Shown in pieces: positions 53,807 through 61,409 of a DNA stretch of 64,000 nt (position 1 is its first letter; each line of letters opens with the position of its first letter). The position numbers and the translations under genes were made by a program. This DNA comes from JASHPR01 sp963729365. GTDB lineage: Bacteria > Actinomycetota > Actinomycetes > Streptosporangiales > Streptosporangiaceae. The notes beneath the pieces are model-generated. The model was not told where the DNA came from. It made no database searches and saw nothing but the letters and a program-made list of their open reading frames with translations. The DNA lies in assembly GCA_963729365.1 (NCBI GenBank), contig CAVSNQ010000017.1, forward strand, positions 310,001 to 374,000. The letters are read 5' to 3'.

Positions 53807-55167
53807 CCCTTCGCGACCGCCTCCAGGCCGGTACCCGCGGTGCTCCGCAGCCGGAAGACGGCGCGGATCAGCGCGGGCGCGGCGACGAAGAGCACGATCA
53901 GCCCTTCGAGCACCTGGACGATGTCGGCCGGAACCTGGCCGAGCGTAGCCGCCTCGACGTAGGTCCCGCCCACGTGCAGCGCACCGAACAGCAGCCCGGC
54001 GAGCACGACGCCGATCGGCCTAGCCCGCCCGAGCAGCGCAACCGTGATGCCGTCGGGACCGTAGGTGCCATAGCTGTTGAACGTGAGCTGGGTATTCGTG
54101 CCCTGCACCACCGTCGCCGCGGAGAGTCCGGCCAGCCCGCCCGCCAGCAGCATGACCAGGATCCAGGACCGCTCGACATTGATGCCGGCCGTGCGCGCGG
54201 CGCTCGGGCTTGCGCCCACGGTACGGAACTGGAATCCAGTCGTCGTGCTGGACAGCAGCCAGGCGACCGCGAGCGCGGCCGCGACAGCGATCAGGAAGCC
54301 AATGCCGACCTGCGGTGGCGGCCCGCCGACATGCGCGAGGTCGGCGTCGTTCGCGACGAACGGCGCGATCTCGTTTGTCTGGTGCGGCTGCTGGAGCAGG
54401 GTTGGGTGGGACAGCAGATAGGAGAGCAGGTCGTACATCACGTAGTTGAGCATGATCGTGACGATGACCTCGTGCGCGCCGGTCTTGGCCTTGAGCAGGC
54501 CGACGAACCAGCCGATCACCGCGCCGCCGACGAATGCGCCGATCAGGCAGACGATGACGTGGATGACCGGTGGCAGGCTGACCCCGAAACCGAGCCAGGT
54601 CGCCACGATCGCGCCGCCCACCCACTGGCCGGCCGCGCCGATATTGAACAATCCGGCCCGGAACGCGATCGCCACCGACAGGCCGGTGAGGATGAGCGGC
54701 GTGGCCTGGGCGCAGGTCGATGACAGCGGATAGAAGATCGCCGCGATCGAGCCGCCGTGGAAGGCCGCGTTGACCGTGGACGGATTGAAGATGGCGCCTT
54801 CGAACATCTGGGAGTAGGCGAACGACACCGAGTCCCAGGTCTGGGTGAGCGCATAGAGGGGGTACGAGAAGAACGTGCTCCACGCCTTGGTCACGACCGG
54901 GTCGCTGAACACGATGAGAATGCCGCCGACGACCAGCGCCAGGAAGATCGCGAGGATCGTGATCACTGCGGAGCTGCCCTGCGTGATCGCCTGTATGATC
55001 ACGGTTCCGGTCAGCCTGGCCCGCGACCCGGCCGGCTTGCCCGGCTCGGCTGGCCCGGCCTCGGCCGACCCGGCCTCCGCTGGCTCGGCAGGCTCGGCCG
55101 GCTGGGCCGCTGCTGAGCCGGTCGAGGCGGGCGCCGGGTCAGGCCCGGTCGCCGGGGTCTCAGTCAC
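53794..55167 (-). CDS. nucleoside ABC transporter permease 1
   Basis: 457 residues. An Ala/Pro/Glu-rich N-terminal stretch of about 50 residues with repeated PAEP-like units precedes about 10 helices. Core signatures FRAGLFNIGAAGQWVGGAIVA and NYVMYDLLSYLLSHP. Partners permease 2. Its stop-start overlaps with the ATPase (4 bp) and with permease 2 show one operon. Confidence 0.9.
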   Translation of the reverse strand: MTETPATGPDPAPASTGSAAAQPAEPAEPAEAGSAEAGPAEPGKPAGSRARLTGTVIIQAITQGSSAVITILAIFLALVVGGILIVFSDPVVTKAWSTFFSYPLYALTQTWDSVSFAYSQMFEGAIFNPSTVNAAFHGGSIAAIFYPLSSTCAQATPLILTGLSVAIAFRAGLFNIGAAGQWVGGAIVATWLGFGVSLPPVIHVIVCLIGAFVGGAVIGWFVGLLKAKTGAHEVIVTIMLNYVMYDLLSYLLSHPTLLQQPHQTNEIAPFVANDADLAHVGGPPPQVGIGFLIAVAAALAVAWLLSSTTTGFQFRTVGASPSAARTAGINVERSWILVMLLAGGLAGLSAATVVQGTNTQLTFNSYGTYGPDGITVALLGRARPIGVVLAGLLFGALHVGGTYVEAATLGQVPADIVQVLEGLIVLFVAAPALIRAVFRLRSTAGTGLEAVAKGWNG

Positions 55168-56819
55168 TGCGTCGGCTCCTCGGTGGGGGGCGCGGCTTGG
55201 TCGGGCAGCGTGCCGGGCATCTCCAGGATCTCGTCGGCATCGGGCGAGTGCGGATCCGTGCCGCTGCCCGGCTGGCCGTCAGACCCGGCGCCGGTCATCA
55301 GCAGGCCAAGCTCCTGCTCTGGTATGTCGGGCGCGACCATGCCGACGATCTTGCCCTCGTACATGACGGCGATCCGGTCAGACAACGCGTAGATCTCGTC
55401 GAGCTCGGAGGACACGATGATGACTGCGACCCCTTGGTCGCGCTGCTTGACGATTTCCGAGTGCACGAACTCGATCGATCCGACGTCCAGGCCACGGGTG
55501 GGCTGGCTGGCCAGCAGCAGCTTGTTCGGCCGGCTCAGCTCGCGGGCGACGACGACCTTCTGCTGGTTGCCGCCGGACAGGGTCCCGGCCGAGGTCAGCA
55601 CCGACGGCGTCCGGACGTCGTACTCGTCGACCAACTGGACAGCCGCCTTCCTGACGGCGTCCGGCTTCATCACGATGCCGCGGGCGTAGGGCGGCTGGTC
55701 GTAAACGTCGAGCACCAGGTTCTCGGCGATCGGGAAGGCCCCTACCAGACCGTCCTCCTGCCGGTCCTCAGGTATGTAGCCGATACCCGCCCGGAGCCGC
55801 TCGCGGGTGCCCGCCCCGGCGATATCCGCCCCCGCGAGCCGCACCGGCCCAGTCGAGGGCCGCAGGCCCATCAGAGCTTCGCAGAGCTCGGTCTGCCCGT
55901 TGCCCTGCACCCCCGCGATGCCGAGGATCTCGCCGGCCCGCACGTCGAAGGAGATCGAATCCACGGCCAGGCCGCCGTGCTCGGCCGGCACGCTGAGATC
56001 ACGGACGTCGAGCATGACTCCGGCCGGCCTGGCCGTCTCCTTGCTGACGCGAAGCTGGACGGCCCGGCCGACCATGAGGGCGGCCAGCTCCGCGTCGCTG
56101 GTGGTCGGTGGCCGCTCGGCGACGACTCTGCCGCGGCGGAGCACCGTGATGTTGTCGGCGATGGCCTGGACCTCGCGGAGCTTGTGCGAGATGAAGACGA
56201 TCGACCGGCCGCTGTCGCGCAGCTGGCGCATGATCTGGAACAAGTCCTCGGTCTCGCCGGGCGTCAGTACCGCCGTAGGCTCGTCCAGCACGAGCATCCT
56301 GGCGTCCCTGAGCAGTGCCTTGATGATCTCGACCCGCTGCTGCACGCCCACGGGCAGGTCCTCGACATAGGCATCGGGATCGACCCGGAGCCCGAAGCGC
56401 TGTGACAGGTCGCGGACCGAGGCGCGCGCCTGGCGCCGGTCAAGCAGCCCGAGCGATGGCAGGTGCAGTCCGCCCGCTCTCACCCCGGGCAGGGTGAGCC
56501 TTCTGATCGGCTCCGCGCCGAGCGTGACGTTCTCCGCGACGGTGAAGACCGGGACGAGCATGAAGTGCTGATGCACCATGCCCACGCCGGCGCTGATCGC
56601 GTCCTTGGGGGAGCGGATAGCCGCGGGCTGGTCGTCGATGAGGATCTCGCCGTCGTCCGGCTGCATGAGCCCGTACAGCACGTTCATCAGGGTTGTCTTG
56701 CCCGCGCCGTTCTCGCCGAGCAAAGCCCTGATCTCGCCAGGCTGGACGACCAGATCGATGTGGTCGTTGGCCACGAGACTGCCGAATCGCTTGGTGATAC
56801 CGCGCAGTTCAAGCTTCAC
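55164..56819 (-). CDS. nucleoside ABC transporter ATP-binding protein, two NBDs
   Basis: 551 residues from GTG 56819, which has GGAGG about 8 bp upstream; longer frames run under the TnpB remnant. First NBD: Walker A LLGENGAGKTTLMNVL (about 34-49) and Walker B MLVLDEPTAVLTPGE. Second NBD: degenerate Walker GVQGNGQTEL and LSGGNQQKVVVARELS, with SQPTRGLDVGS in the Walker B area. This is the RbsA/YufO-like fused ATPase that energises BMP-type nucleoside import. An acidic tail follows. Confidence 0.92.
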   Translation of the reverse strand: MKLELRGITKRFGSLVANDHIDLVVQPGEIRALLGENGAGKTTLMNVLYGLMQPDDGEILIDDQPAAIRSPKDAISAGVGMVHQHFMLVPVFTVAENVTLGAEPIRRLTLPGVRAGGLHLPSLGLLDRRQARASVRDLSQRFGLRVDPDAYVEDLPVGVQQRVEIIKALLRDARMLVLDEPTAVLTPGETEDLFQIMRQLRDSGRSIVFISHKLREVQAIADNITVLRRGRVVAERPPTTSDAELAALMVGRAVQLRVSKETARPAGVMLDVRDLSVPAEHGGLAVDSISFDVRAGEILGIAGVQGNGQTELCEALMGLRPSTGPVRLAGADIAGAGTRERLRAGIGYIPEDRQEDGLVGAFPIAENLVLDVYDQPPYARGIVMKPDAVRKAAVQLVDEYDVRTPSVLTSAGTLSGGNQQKVVVARELSRPNKLLLASQPTRGLDVGSIEFVHSEIVKQRDQGVAVIIVSSELDEIYALSDRIAVMYEGKIVGMVAPDIPEQELGLLMTGAGSDGQPGSGTDPHSPDADEILEMPGTLPDQAAPPTEEPTQ

Positions 56820-56920
56820 CGAGACCTCCGGGGGAAGCCCTGGCGTTCGGGCCGCGGAGGAATCTGGTGCCTGGTGTGGCGGGGCGGTGTTTTGTCCGTC
56901 GTGCCCGGCATGCTGTGCAT

Positions 56921-57352
56921 ATGAGGACGGCGTACCGATGCCGGGCCTACCCCGACCCGGCACAACAAGCGGTGCAGAACCGCACCTTCGGCTGCGTGCG
57001 CAAGGTGTGGAACGCCCGCCAAAGCACGCACTACACCCGCTCGGCATGCCAGCGTTACGGGCGGCAGCTTGTCGTGATCGACCGCTGGTACCCCTCCACG
57101 AAGACTTGCTCGGCGTGCGGGCACCTGCTCGCAGAACTCAGCCTGAGCACTAGGACGTGGCAATGCCCGTCCTGCGGCACCCGGCACGACCGGGACATCA
57201 ACGCCGCCACGAACATTCTGGCCGCTGGTCAAGCGGTGACCGCCTGCGGAGCTGATGTCAGACACTCCGGGACCTCCCGGGTGCAATCGGCTGTGAAACA
57301 GGAACTCCGGCCGGCGACGGCCGGAATCCCCGTCCCTCAGGGCGGGGAGTAG
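56921..57352 (+). pseudogene. internally deleted TnpB (IS200/IS605 OrfB) remnant
   Basis: From ATG 56921 the first 32 or so residues are a normal TnpB start (RTAYRCRAYPDPAQQAVQNRTFGCVRKVWNARQ). The sequence then jumps to the C-terminal third: VIDRWYPSTKTCSACGH, CPSCGTRHDRDINAATNILAAGQ. The zinc-ribbon cysteines and last RuvC Asp remain, but RuvC-I, its Asp, and the RuvC-II Glu region are gone, in frame and without stop codons. About 143 residues; functional TnpB is about 400. It sits antisense between the nucleoside ABC ATPase and its binding-protein gene. Confidence 0.8.
57328..57347 (+). mobile_element. IS605-type right-end hairpin
   Basis: CCCCGTCCCTCAGGGCGGGG can fold to a short hairpin at the 3' end of the TnpB remnant, the typical right end of IS200/IS605 elements and also the 3' end of their guide (omega) RNA. 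A second hairpin-capable stretch is at 57308-57324. A matching left end was not identified. No tnpA transposase is present. Confidence 0.55.
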
Positions 57353-57388
57353 TCAACGGCTGTCTCCGTGTGAATTCCATCCATCCTG

Positions 57389-57427
57389 GCCGTTCGGCTG
57401 CCCGGCAGCGCCAGGCAGCCGAACGGC
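57389..57427 (-). terminator. hairpin after the BMP lipoprotein gene
   Basis: Perfect 14-bp arms GCCGTTCGGCTGCC (57389-57402) and GGCAGCCGAACGGC (57414-57427) around an 11-base loop, 33 bp after the lipoprotein stop. No U-run follows, as often in actinomycetes. It probably limits read-through into the ABC genes, keeping the binding protein in excess. Confidence 0.7.
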
Positions 57428-57459
57428 TCATCAGATCGTTACTCGGCTTTGATCGGTGC

Positions 57460-58575
57460 TCAGACCGGGCTCTTGGTCGCCGGGTTGATCTTCCCGCTGA
57501 TGATCTCTTGCTTCAGCGTGTTGATCTCAGCCTGCAGCGAGGCAGGCACCACGGATGCGAAGTCGTGGTACGGGGACAGCACGGCGCCGCCGTTGGCGAG
57601 GGTACCGATGTAGGTGCCGCCGCTGAACGTGCCGTTCGCTGCCGCGAGTACCGCGGTCTTGACCGCTTCGGTGATGCCCTTCGTCACGCTGGTCAGCATG
57701 TACTTGCAGTACTGCGCGGCGCTGATGCAGCCGTCGGTGTCCACCCACTCCATCGACACGCTCTTGCCGGACGTGTCGGCGGTCTGGATGGCCTTCGCGG
57801 TACCCAGGCCGACGCCGCCGGCCACCGGGAAGATGATGTCCGCACCCTCGCCGATGTAGGTGTTCGTCAGCGTCTGGCCCGCGCCGACGTTGGTGAAGTT
57901 GCCGATGAAGTCACCTTTCTGGGTCTGCTCGTTCCAGCCGAGGACCTTGACGCTGGTGTGATGCTGCGCGTTGTAGTACTGGACTCCGTCCCAGAAGCCG
58001 TCCTCGTAGATGGTGACCGTGCCGAAATTCTCACCGCCGTAGGTGGCCACGACACCCGTCTTGGTCATGCCGGCCGCTAGGTAGCCGCCCAGGAAGCCGT
58101 CCTGCACGGTGTTGAACACCAGCTGGTCGATGTTCGTCTCCTTGGCGCCGCTCAGGCATTCGGATGCATACGAGCAGTCGACGATCGCGAACTTCTGATG
58201 TGGGTTGGCCTTGGCTGCCGCCTCGGTCGCGTCCGCCATCAGGAAGCCGACCGTAACGATGATCCCGCACTTTCGGCCGATGAAGGTGCTGATGTTGGAC
58301 GCGTAGTCAGCAGAGGTGGTGGACGGCAGGTAAGTAACCTGGATCTTGCTCGGGTCGGTTGCCGCGGCCGCCTGCATGCCTTCCCACGAGGACTGATTGA
58401 ACGACTTGTCGTCGATGCCGCCGGTGTCGGTGACCATGCAGCCCAGGAATTTTCCGCTGGCTGACGTGCCGGAATTGCTGCTTGGCGAGCTGCTGCTCGA
58501 CGACGGGCTGCCGCATGCGGCGGCCAGAAGGGCGATCGCGCCGAAAGCGGCAACAGCCCTCAGTGTGACTCTCAC
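57460..58575 (-). CDS. BMP-family nucleoside-binding lipoprotein 1
   Basis: 371 residues from a GTG start with a GAGGAGGT ribosome site. Lipobox LLAAAC (Cys21), Ser-rich linker, then the BMP/PnrA binding fold: CMVTDTGGIDDKSFNQSSWEGM, FNTVQDGFLGGYLAAG, GADIIFPVAGGVGLGTAKAI. Anchored outside the membrane, it hands nucleosides to the permeases coded downstream on the same strand, beyond the hairpin and the TnpB remnant. Confidence 0.92.
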   Translation of the reverse strand: MRVTLRAVAAFGAIALLAAACGSPSSSSSSPSSNSGTSASGKFLGCMVTDTGGIDDKSFNQSSWEGMQAAAATDPSKIQVTYLPSTTSADYASNISTFIGRKCGIIVTVGFLMADATEAAAKANPHQKFAIVDCSYASECLSGAKETNIDQLVFNTVQDGFLGGYLAAGMTKTGVVATYGGENFGTVTIYEDGFWDGVQYYNAQHHTSVKVLGWNEQTQKGDFIGNFTNVGAGQTLTNTYIGEGADIIFPVAGGVGLGTAKAIQTADTSGKSVSMEWVDTDGCISAAQYCKYMLTSVTKGITEAVKTAVLAAANGTFSGGTYIGTLANGGAVLSPYHDFASVVPASLQAEINTLKQEIISGKINPATKSPV

Positions 58576-59106
58576 CGGTACCTCCTCTGCGGGGGCGGGA
58601 CAGGCGGCCCGGAGGGACCGCCAGATTTTTGCCCGGAAGCGTGCCAGCTGCGGGCGCGTCGTCCCGGATGGCCCCGGGATTGCCCGAAGGGTAATCCCGG
58701 GGGTCGCCGCCGGGGAAGCATGAATCCGCAGTCCAGGCCCGACGTTGCTGAATCGAGACCGTATAGCGGCTGACGATCAACGCCACCTGGCGCACCGCCT
58801 CCCGCGCGCTGATGAAGGCCGCCGTGCTCGCCACTCGCTCGCCCGATGGCCGCCCGGACGACCGTGAGCGCGTCCCAGTTCTTGCGCACCGTCTTGAGCC
58901 GTATCGCTGGCCGGCCAGCCGACTGCAGAGCGATCCCACCGTGTCTCGGTTCGGCAACAGCGGAGGCAATCAGGGCAGCTTACGGCTTCCACGGACGGTC
59001 ACGCGGGAATTAACGTCGTATACCCGGGCGCGGTGATCGGCGTGCCTCAGGCCGTCCCGGGTGGCTCGGAGCCCACCGGCGGGCCGCCCCTACAGGAGGT
59101 TTAACG
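58576..59106. other. divergent intergenic region between two BMP genes
   Basis: 531 bp between divergent starts. No frame has good coding bias. It must hold both promoters. No symmetric operator was clear. Good ribosome sites flank each end (GAGGAGGT for gene 1, AGGAGG at 59094-59099 for gene 2). Confidence 0.5.
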
Positions 59107-60243
59107 GTGCGAACAATGATCAGGAACGCGGTGGCCCTCGGCGCCATCGTCTTGTTAGCCACTGCATGCGGGTCGGCGACCGGGGCGAGTTCGTCCTCGT
59201 CCAAAGCACCGTCCCCGTCCAAAGCACCGTCGTCCACATCGGGCTCCCACGCCTCGTCGACCGGCAGGTTCCTCGGCTGCATGGTGACCGACACCGGCGG
59301 CATCGACGACCGGTCCTACAACGCCTCCTCCTGGCAGGGCATGCAGGAGGCCCAGGCCGCTGAGCCGGGCAAGATCACCGTGAGGTACCTGCAGTCCGCG
59401 TCCGGCAGCGACTACACGCCGAACATCGACACGTCCATCTCCGAGAAGTGCGGGATCATCGTCACCGTCGGGTTGCTGATGGGCGACAACACCGAGGCCG
59501 CGGCCGAGTCCCACCCGAACCAGAAGTTCGCGATCGTTGACTACGACTACAGCCCGCCGTTCAAGAACATCGACGCGCTCGTGTTCAACACCGTGCAAGA
59601 CGGCTTCCTCGGCGGCTACCTGGCCGCGGGCATCTCGAAGAGCGGCGCGGTCGGCACGTTCGGCGGCGAGGAACTGCCCACGGTGACCACCTATATGGAC
59701 GGCTTCTGGGACGGCGTCCAGTACTACAACCAGCAGCACCACACCCACGTCAAGGTCCTCGGCTGGAACGAGCAGACCCAGACGGGCCTGTTCACCGGCA
59801 ACTTCACCGACCAGGCCCCGGGCCAGGCCGACACCCAGACGCTGATCAGCGAGGGTGCCGATGTAATCTTTCCGGTCGCCGGCGACGCCGGCCTCGGCGC
59901 GGCCAAGGCGGTCCAGGCCGCCGACGCGGCGGCGGGCAGCACTAAGGTCACGATGGAATGGGCGGACACCGACGGATGCTTCAGCGCTCCGCAATACTGC
60001 AAGTACTTCATCAGCAGCGTGACCCAGGGCATCCAGGCCGCCGTGAAGAACGCCGTGCTCAGCGCGGCCAACGGCACCTTCCAAGGCGGCAACTACGTCG
60101 GCGACCTGGCCAACGGCGGAGTCGCGCTCTCCCCCTTCCACGACTTCGCCAGCCAGGTGCCGACGTCGCTGCGGTCCGAGCTTCTCGCGATCAAGGCAGA
60201 GATCATCAGCGGCCAGATCAAGCCGGCCACGAGGCCGGTGTAA
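59107..60243 (+). CDS. BMP-family nucleoside-binding lipoprotein 2
   Basis: 378 residues from GTG 59107 (ATG 59116 possible). Lipobox LLATAC (Cys21), linker with repeated KAPSPSKAPSS, then the same fold as lipoprotein 1 (CMVTDTGGIDDRSYNASSWQGM, FNTVQDGFLGGYLAAG, GADVIFPVAGDAGLGAAKAV). The two are clear paralogues over the whole length. This copy is divergent, and a permease remnant lies after it, before the purine phosphorylase gene. It may widen the nucleoside range. Confidence 0.92.
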   Translation: MRTMIRNAVALGAIVLLATACGSATGASSSSSKAPSPSKAPSSTSGSHASSTGRFLGCMVTDTGGIDDRSYNASSWQGMQEAQAAEPGKITVRYLQSASGSDYTPNIDTSISEKCGIIVTVGLLMGDNTEAAAESHPNQKFAIVDYDYSPPFKNIDALVFNTVQDGFLGGYLAAGISKSGAVGTFGGEELPTVTTYMDGFWDGVQYYNQQHHTHVKVLGWNEQTQTGLFTGNFTDQAPGQADTQTLISEGADVIFPVAGDAGLGAAKAVQAADAAAGSTKVTMEWADTDGCFSAPQYCKYFISSVTQGIQAAVKNAVLSAANGTFQGGNYVGDLANGGVALSPFHDFASQVPTSLRSELLAIKAEIISGQIKPATRPV

Positions 60244-60259
60244 CCAGCCGGCCTGCGGG

Positions 60260-60286
60260 CCAGCGCCGCATGCGGCCTCTCGCTGG
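60260..60286 (+). terminator. weak composite hairpin after lipoprotein 2
   Basis: CCAGCG (60260-60265) can pair with CGCTGG (60281-60286), and the inner GCCGCATGCGGC (60265-60276) is itself a perfect palindrome. It lies 17 bp after the stop. Modest stability, no U-run. Confidence 0.3.
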
Positions 60287-60303
60287 AGCCGCCGAGCGTC
60301 CTG

Positions 60304-60473
60304 GCCTCCAGCAACGTGCCGATCCCCTCTACCATCCTGCTGATGGCTCCCTACATAGCGACGATCATCGCGGTCGCCGGATCTGCCGGCCGGGTCCGGG
60401 CGCCGCGCGCCTGCGGTGCAACGAAGGGGAGGTGGGGCGGGTGGCCCGCAAGCGAGCGGAGGACGCGGCATGA
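60304..60473 (+). pseudogene. vestige of a nucleoside ABC permease C-terminus
   Basis: The stretch VPIPSTILLMAPYIATIIAVAGSAGRVRAP matches the last membrane segment and tail of the intact permease (PALPAPIMNMAPYVATIIAVAGLVGKVRPP). About 50 codons remain, with no start. The frame then shifts by one base near 60410-60440, and the second frame ends (GRVARKRAEDAA) at TGA 60471-60473, which overlaps the ATG of the phosphorylase gene (60470). So a permease once lay here, translationally coupled to pnp, and most of it has been deleted. Confidence 0.7.
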
Positions 60474-61408
60474 CCGAGGCAAAGAAGGGGGAAGGGGAGG
60501 CGGGCGGGACCGCACAGCGGGGCGATGCACACGACGGTGCCGCGAACCCCGGTGCCGCGACCACCGGTGCCGCCACTACCGGCACATCAGATCCGTATGC
60601 CGCGGCCGCCGCGAGCGCGGCGCGGCTGGCGGAGCGCACCGGCGAGCCGGCGCACGACGTGGCCGTGGTGCTCGGGTCCGGCTGGGCTCAGGCCGCGGAC
60701 GCGCTCGGCACCGGGCCCGAGGTGGCGCTCGCCGACCTCGGCGGGTTCGCGCCGCCGACCGTGCCCGGCCACGTTCCCGCGGTCCGGTCAATACACCTCG
60801 GGGAACTACGGGTGCTCGTCTTCCTCGGCCGGACCCACCTGTACGAGGGACACCCGGTCGCCACCGTGGTACACGGCGTGCGGACGGCGGCCGCGGCCGG
60901 CTGCCGGGTGATCGTGCTCACCAACGCGGCCGGCGGAATCCGGGCCGGCTACCAGCCTGGCCAGCCGGTGCTGATCAGCGACCACCTCAACCTGACCGGC
61001 CGCTCGCCGCTCGCCGGGAGCCCGCCCCCGGACGGGCACCGGTTCGTCGACCTCACCGACCTGTACTCCCCGCGCCTGCGCGAACTGGCGCGCGCCGCCG
61101 ACCCGGCGCTGACCGAGGGCGTCTACGCGGCCCTGCCCGGCCCGCACTACGAGACCCCAGCCGAGATCCGGATGCTGCGGACGCTCGGCGCCGACCTGGT
61201 CGGCATGTCCACCGCCCTGGAGGCGATCGCCGCCCGCCACCTCGGCGCCGAGGTGCTCGGCATCTCGCTGGTCACCAATCTGGCCGCGGGCCTGGCGCCG
61301 CACGGGCTGGACCACGCCGAGGTCACCGCCACCGGCCATGCCGCGGCCGGCCGGATGGGCGCGCTCCTGGCCGGTCTCCTGCCCGGCGTCCTGCCCGGGG
61401 TGCGGTGA
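60470..61408 (+). CDS. purine-nucleoside phosphorylase
   Basis: 312 residues from ATG 60470. An N-terminal low-complexity stretch with GAATTGAATTG repeats (about 45 residues), then VAVVLGSGWAQAADAL, GRTHLYEGH, VLTNAAGGI and GPHYETPAEIRMLRTLGADLVGMSTALEAIAARH, the trimeric (PNP/MTAP-type) purine nucleoside phosphorylase signatures. It splits inosine or guanosine with phosphate to base and (deoxy)ribose-1-phosphate. Two bases before the next gene; clearly coupled. Confidence 0.93.
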   Translation: MTEAKKGEGEAGGTAQRGDAHDGAANPGAATTGAATTGTSDPYAAAAASAARLAERTGEPAHDVAVVLGSGWAQAADALGTGPEVALADLGGFAPPTVPGHVPAVRSIHLGELRVLVFLGRTHLYEGHPVATVVHGVRTAAAAGCRVIVLTNAAGGIRAGYQPGQPVLISDHLNLTGRSPLAGSPPPDGHRFVDLTDLYSPRLRELARAADPALTEGVYAALPGPHYETPAEIRMLRTLGADLVGMSTALEAIAARHLGAEVLGISLVTNLAAGLAPHGLDHAEVTATGHAAAGRMGALLAGLLPGVLPGVR

Positions 61409-61409
61409 C

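Noticed and set aside
58307..58969. 220-residue minus-strand ORF between the two BMP genes
   Set aside because: It runs through the start of lipoprotein 1 in another frame and has no recognisable domain or good start.
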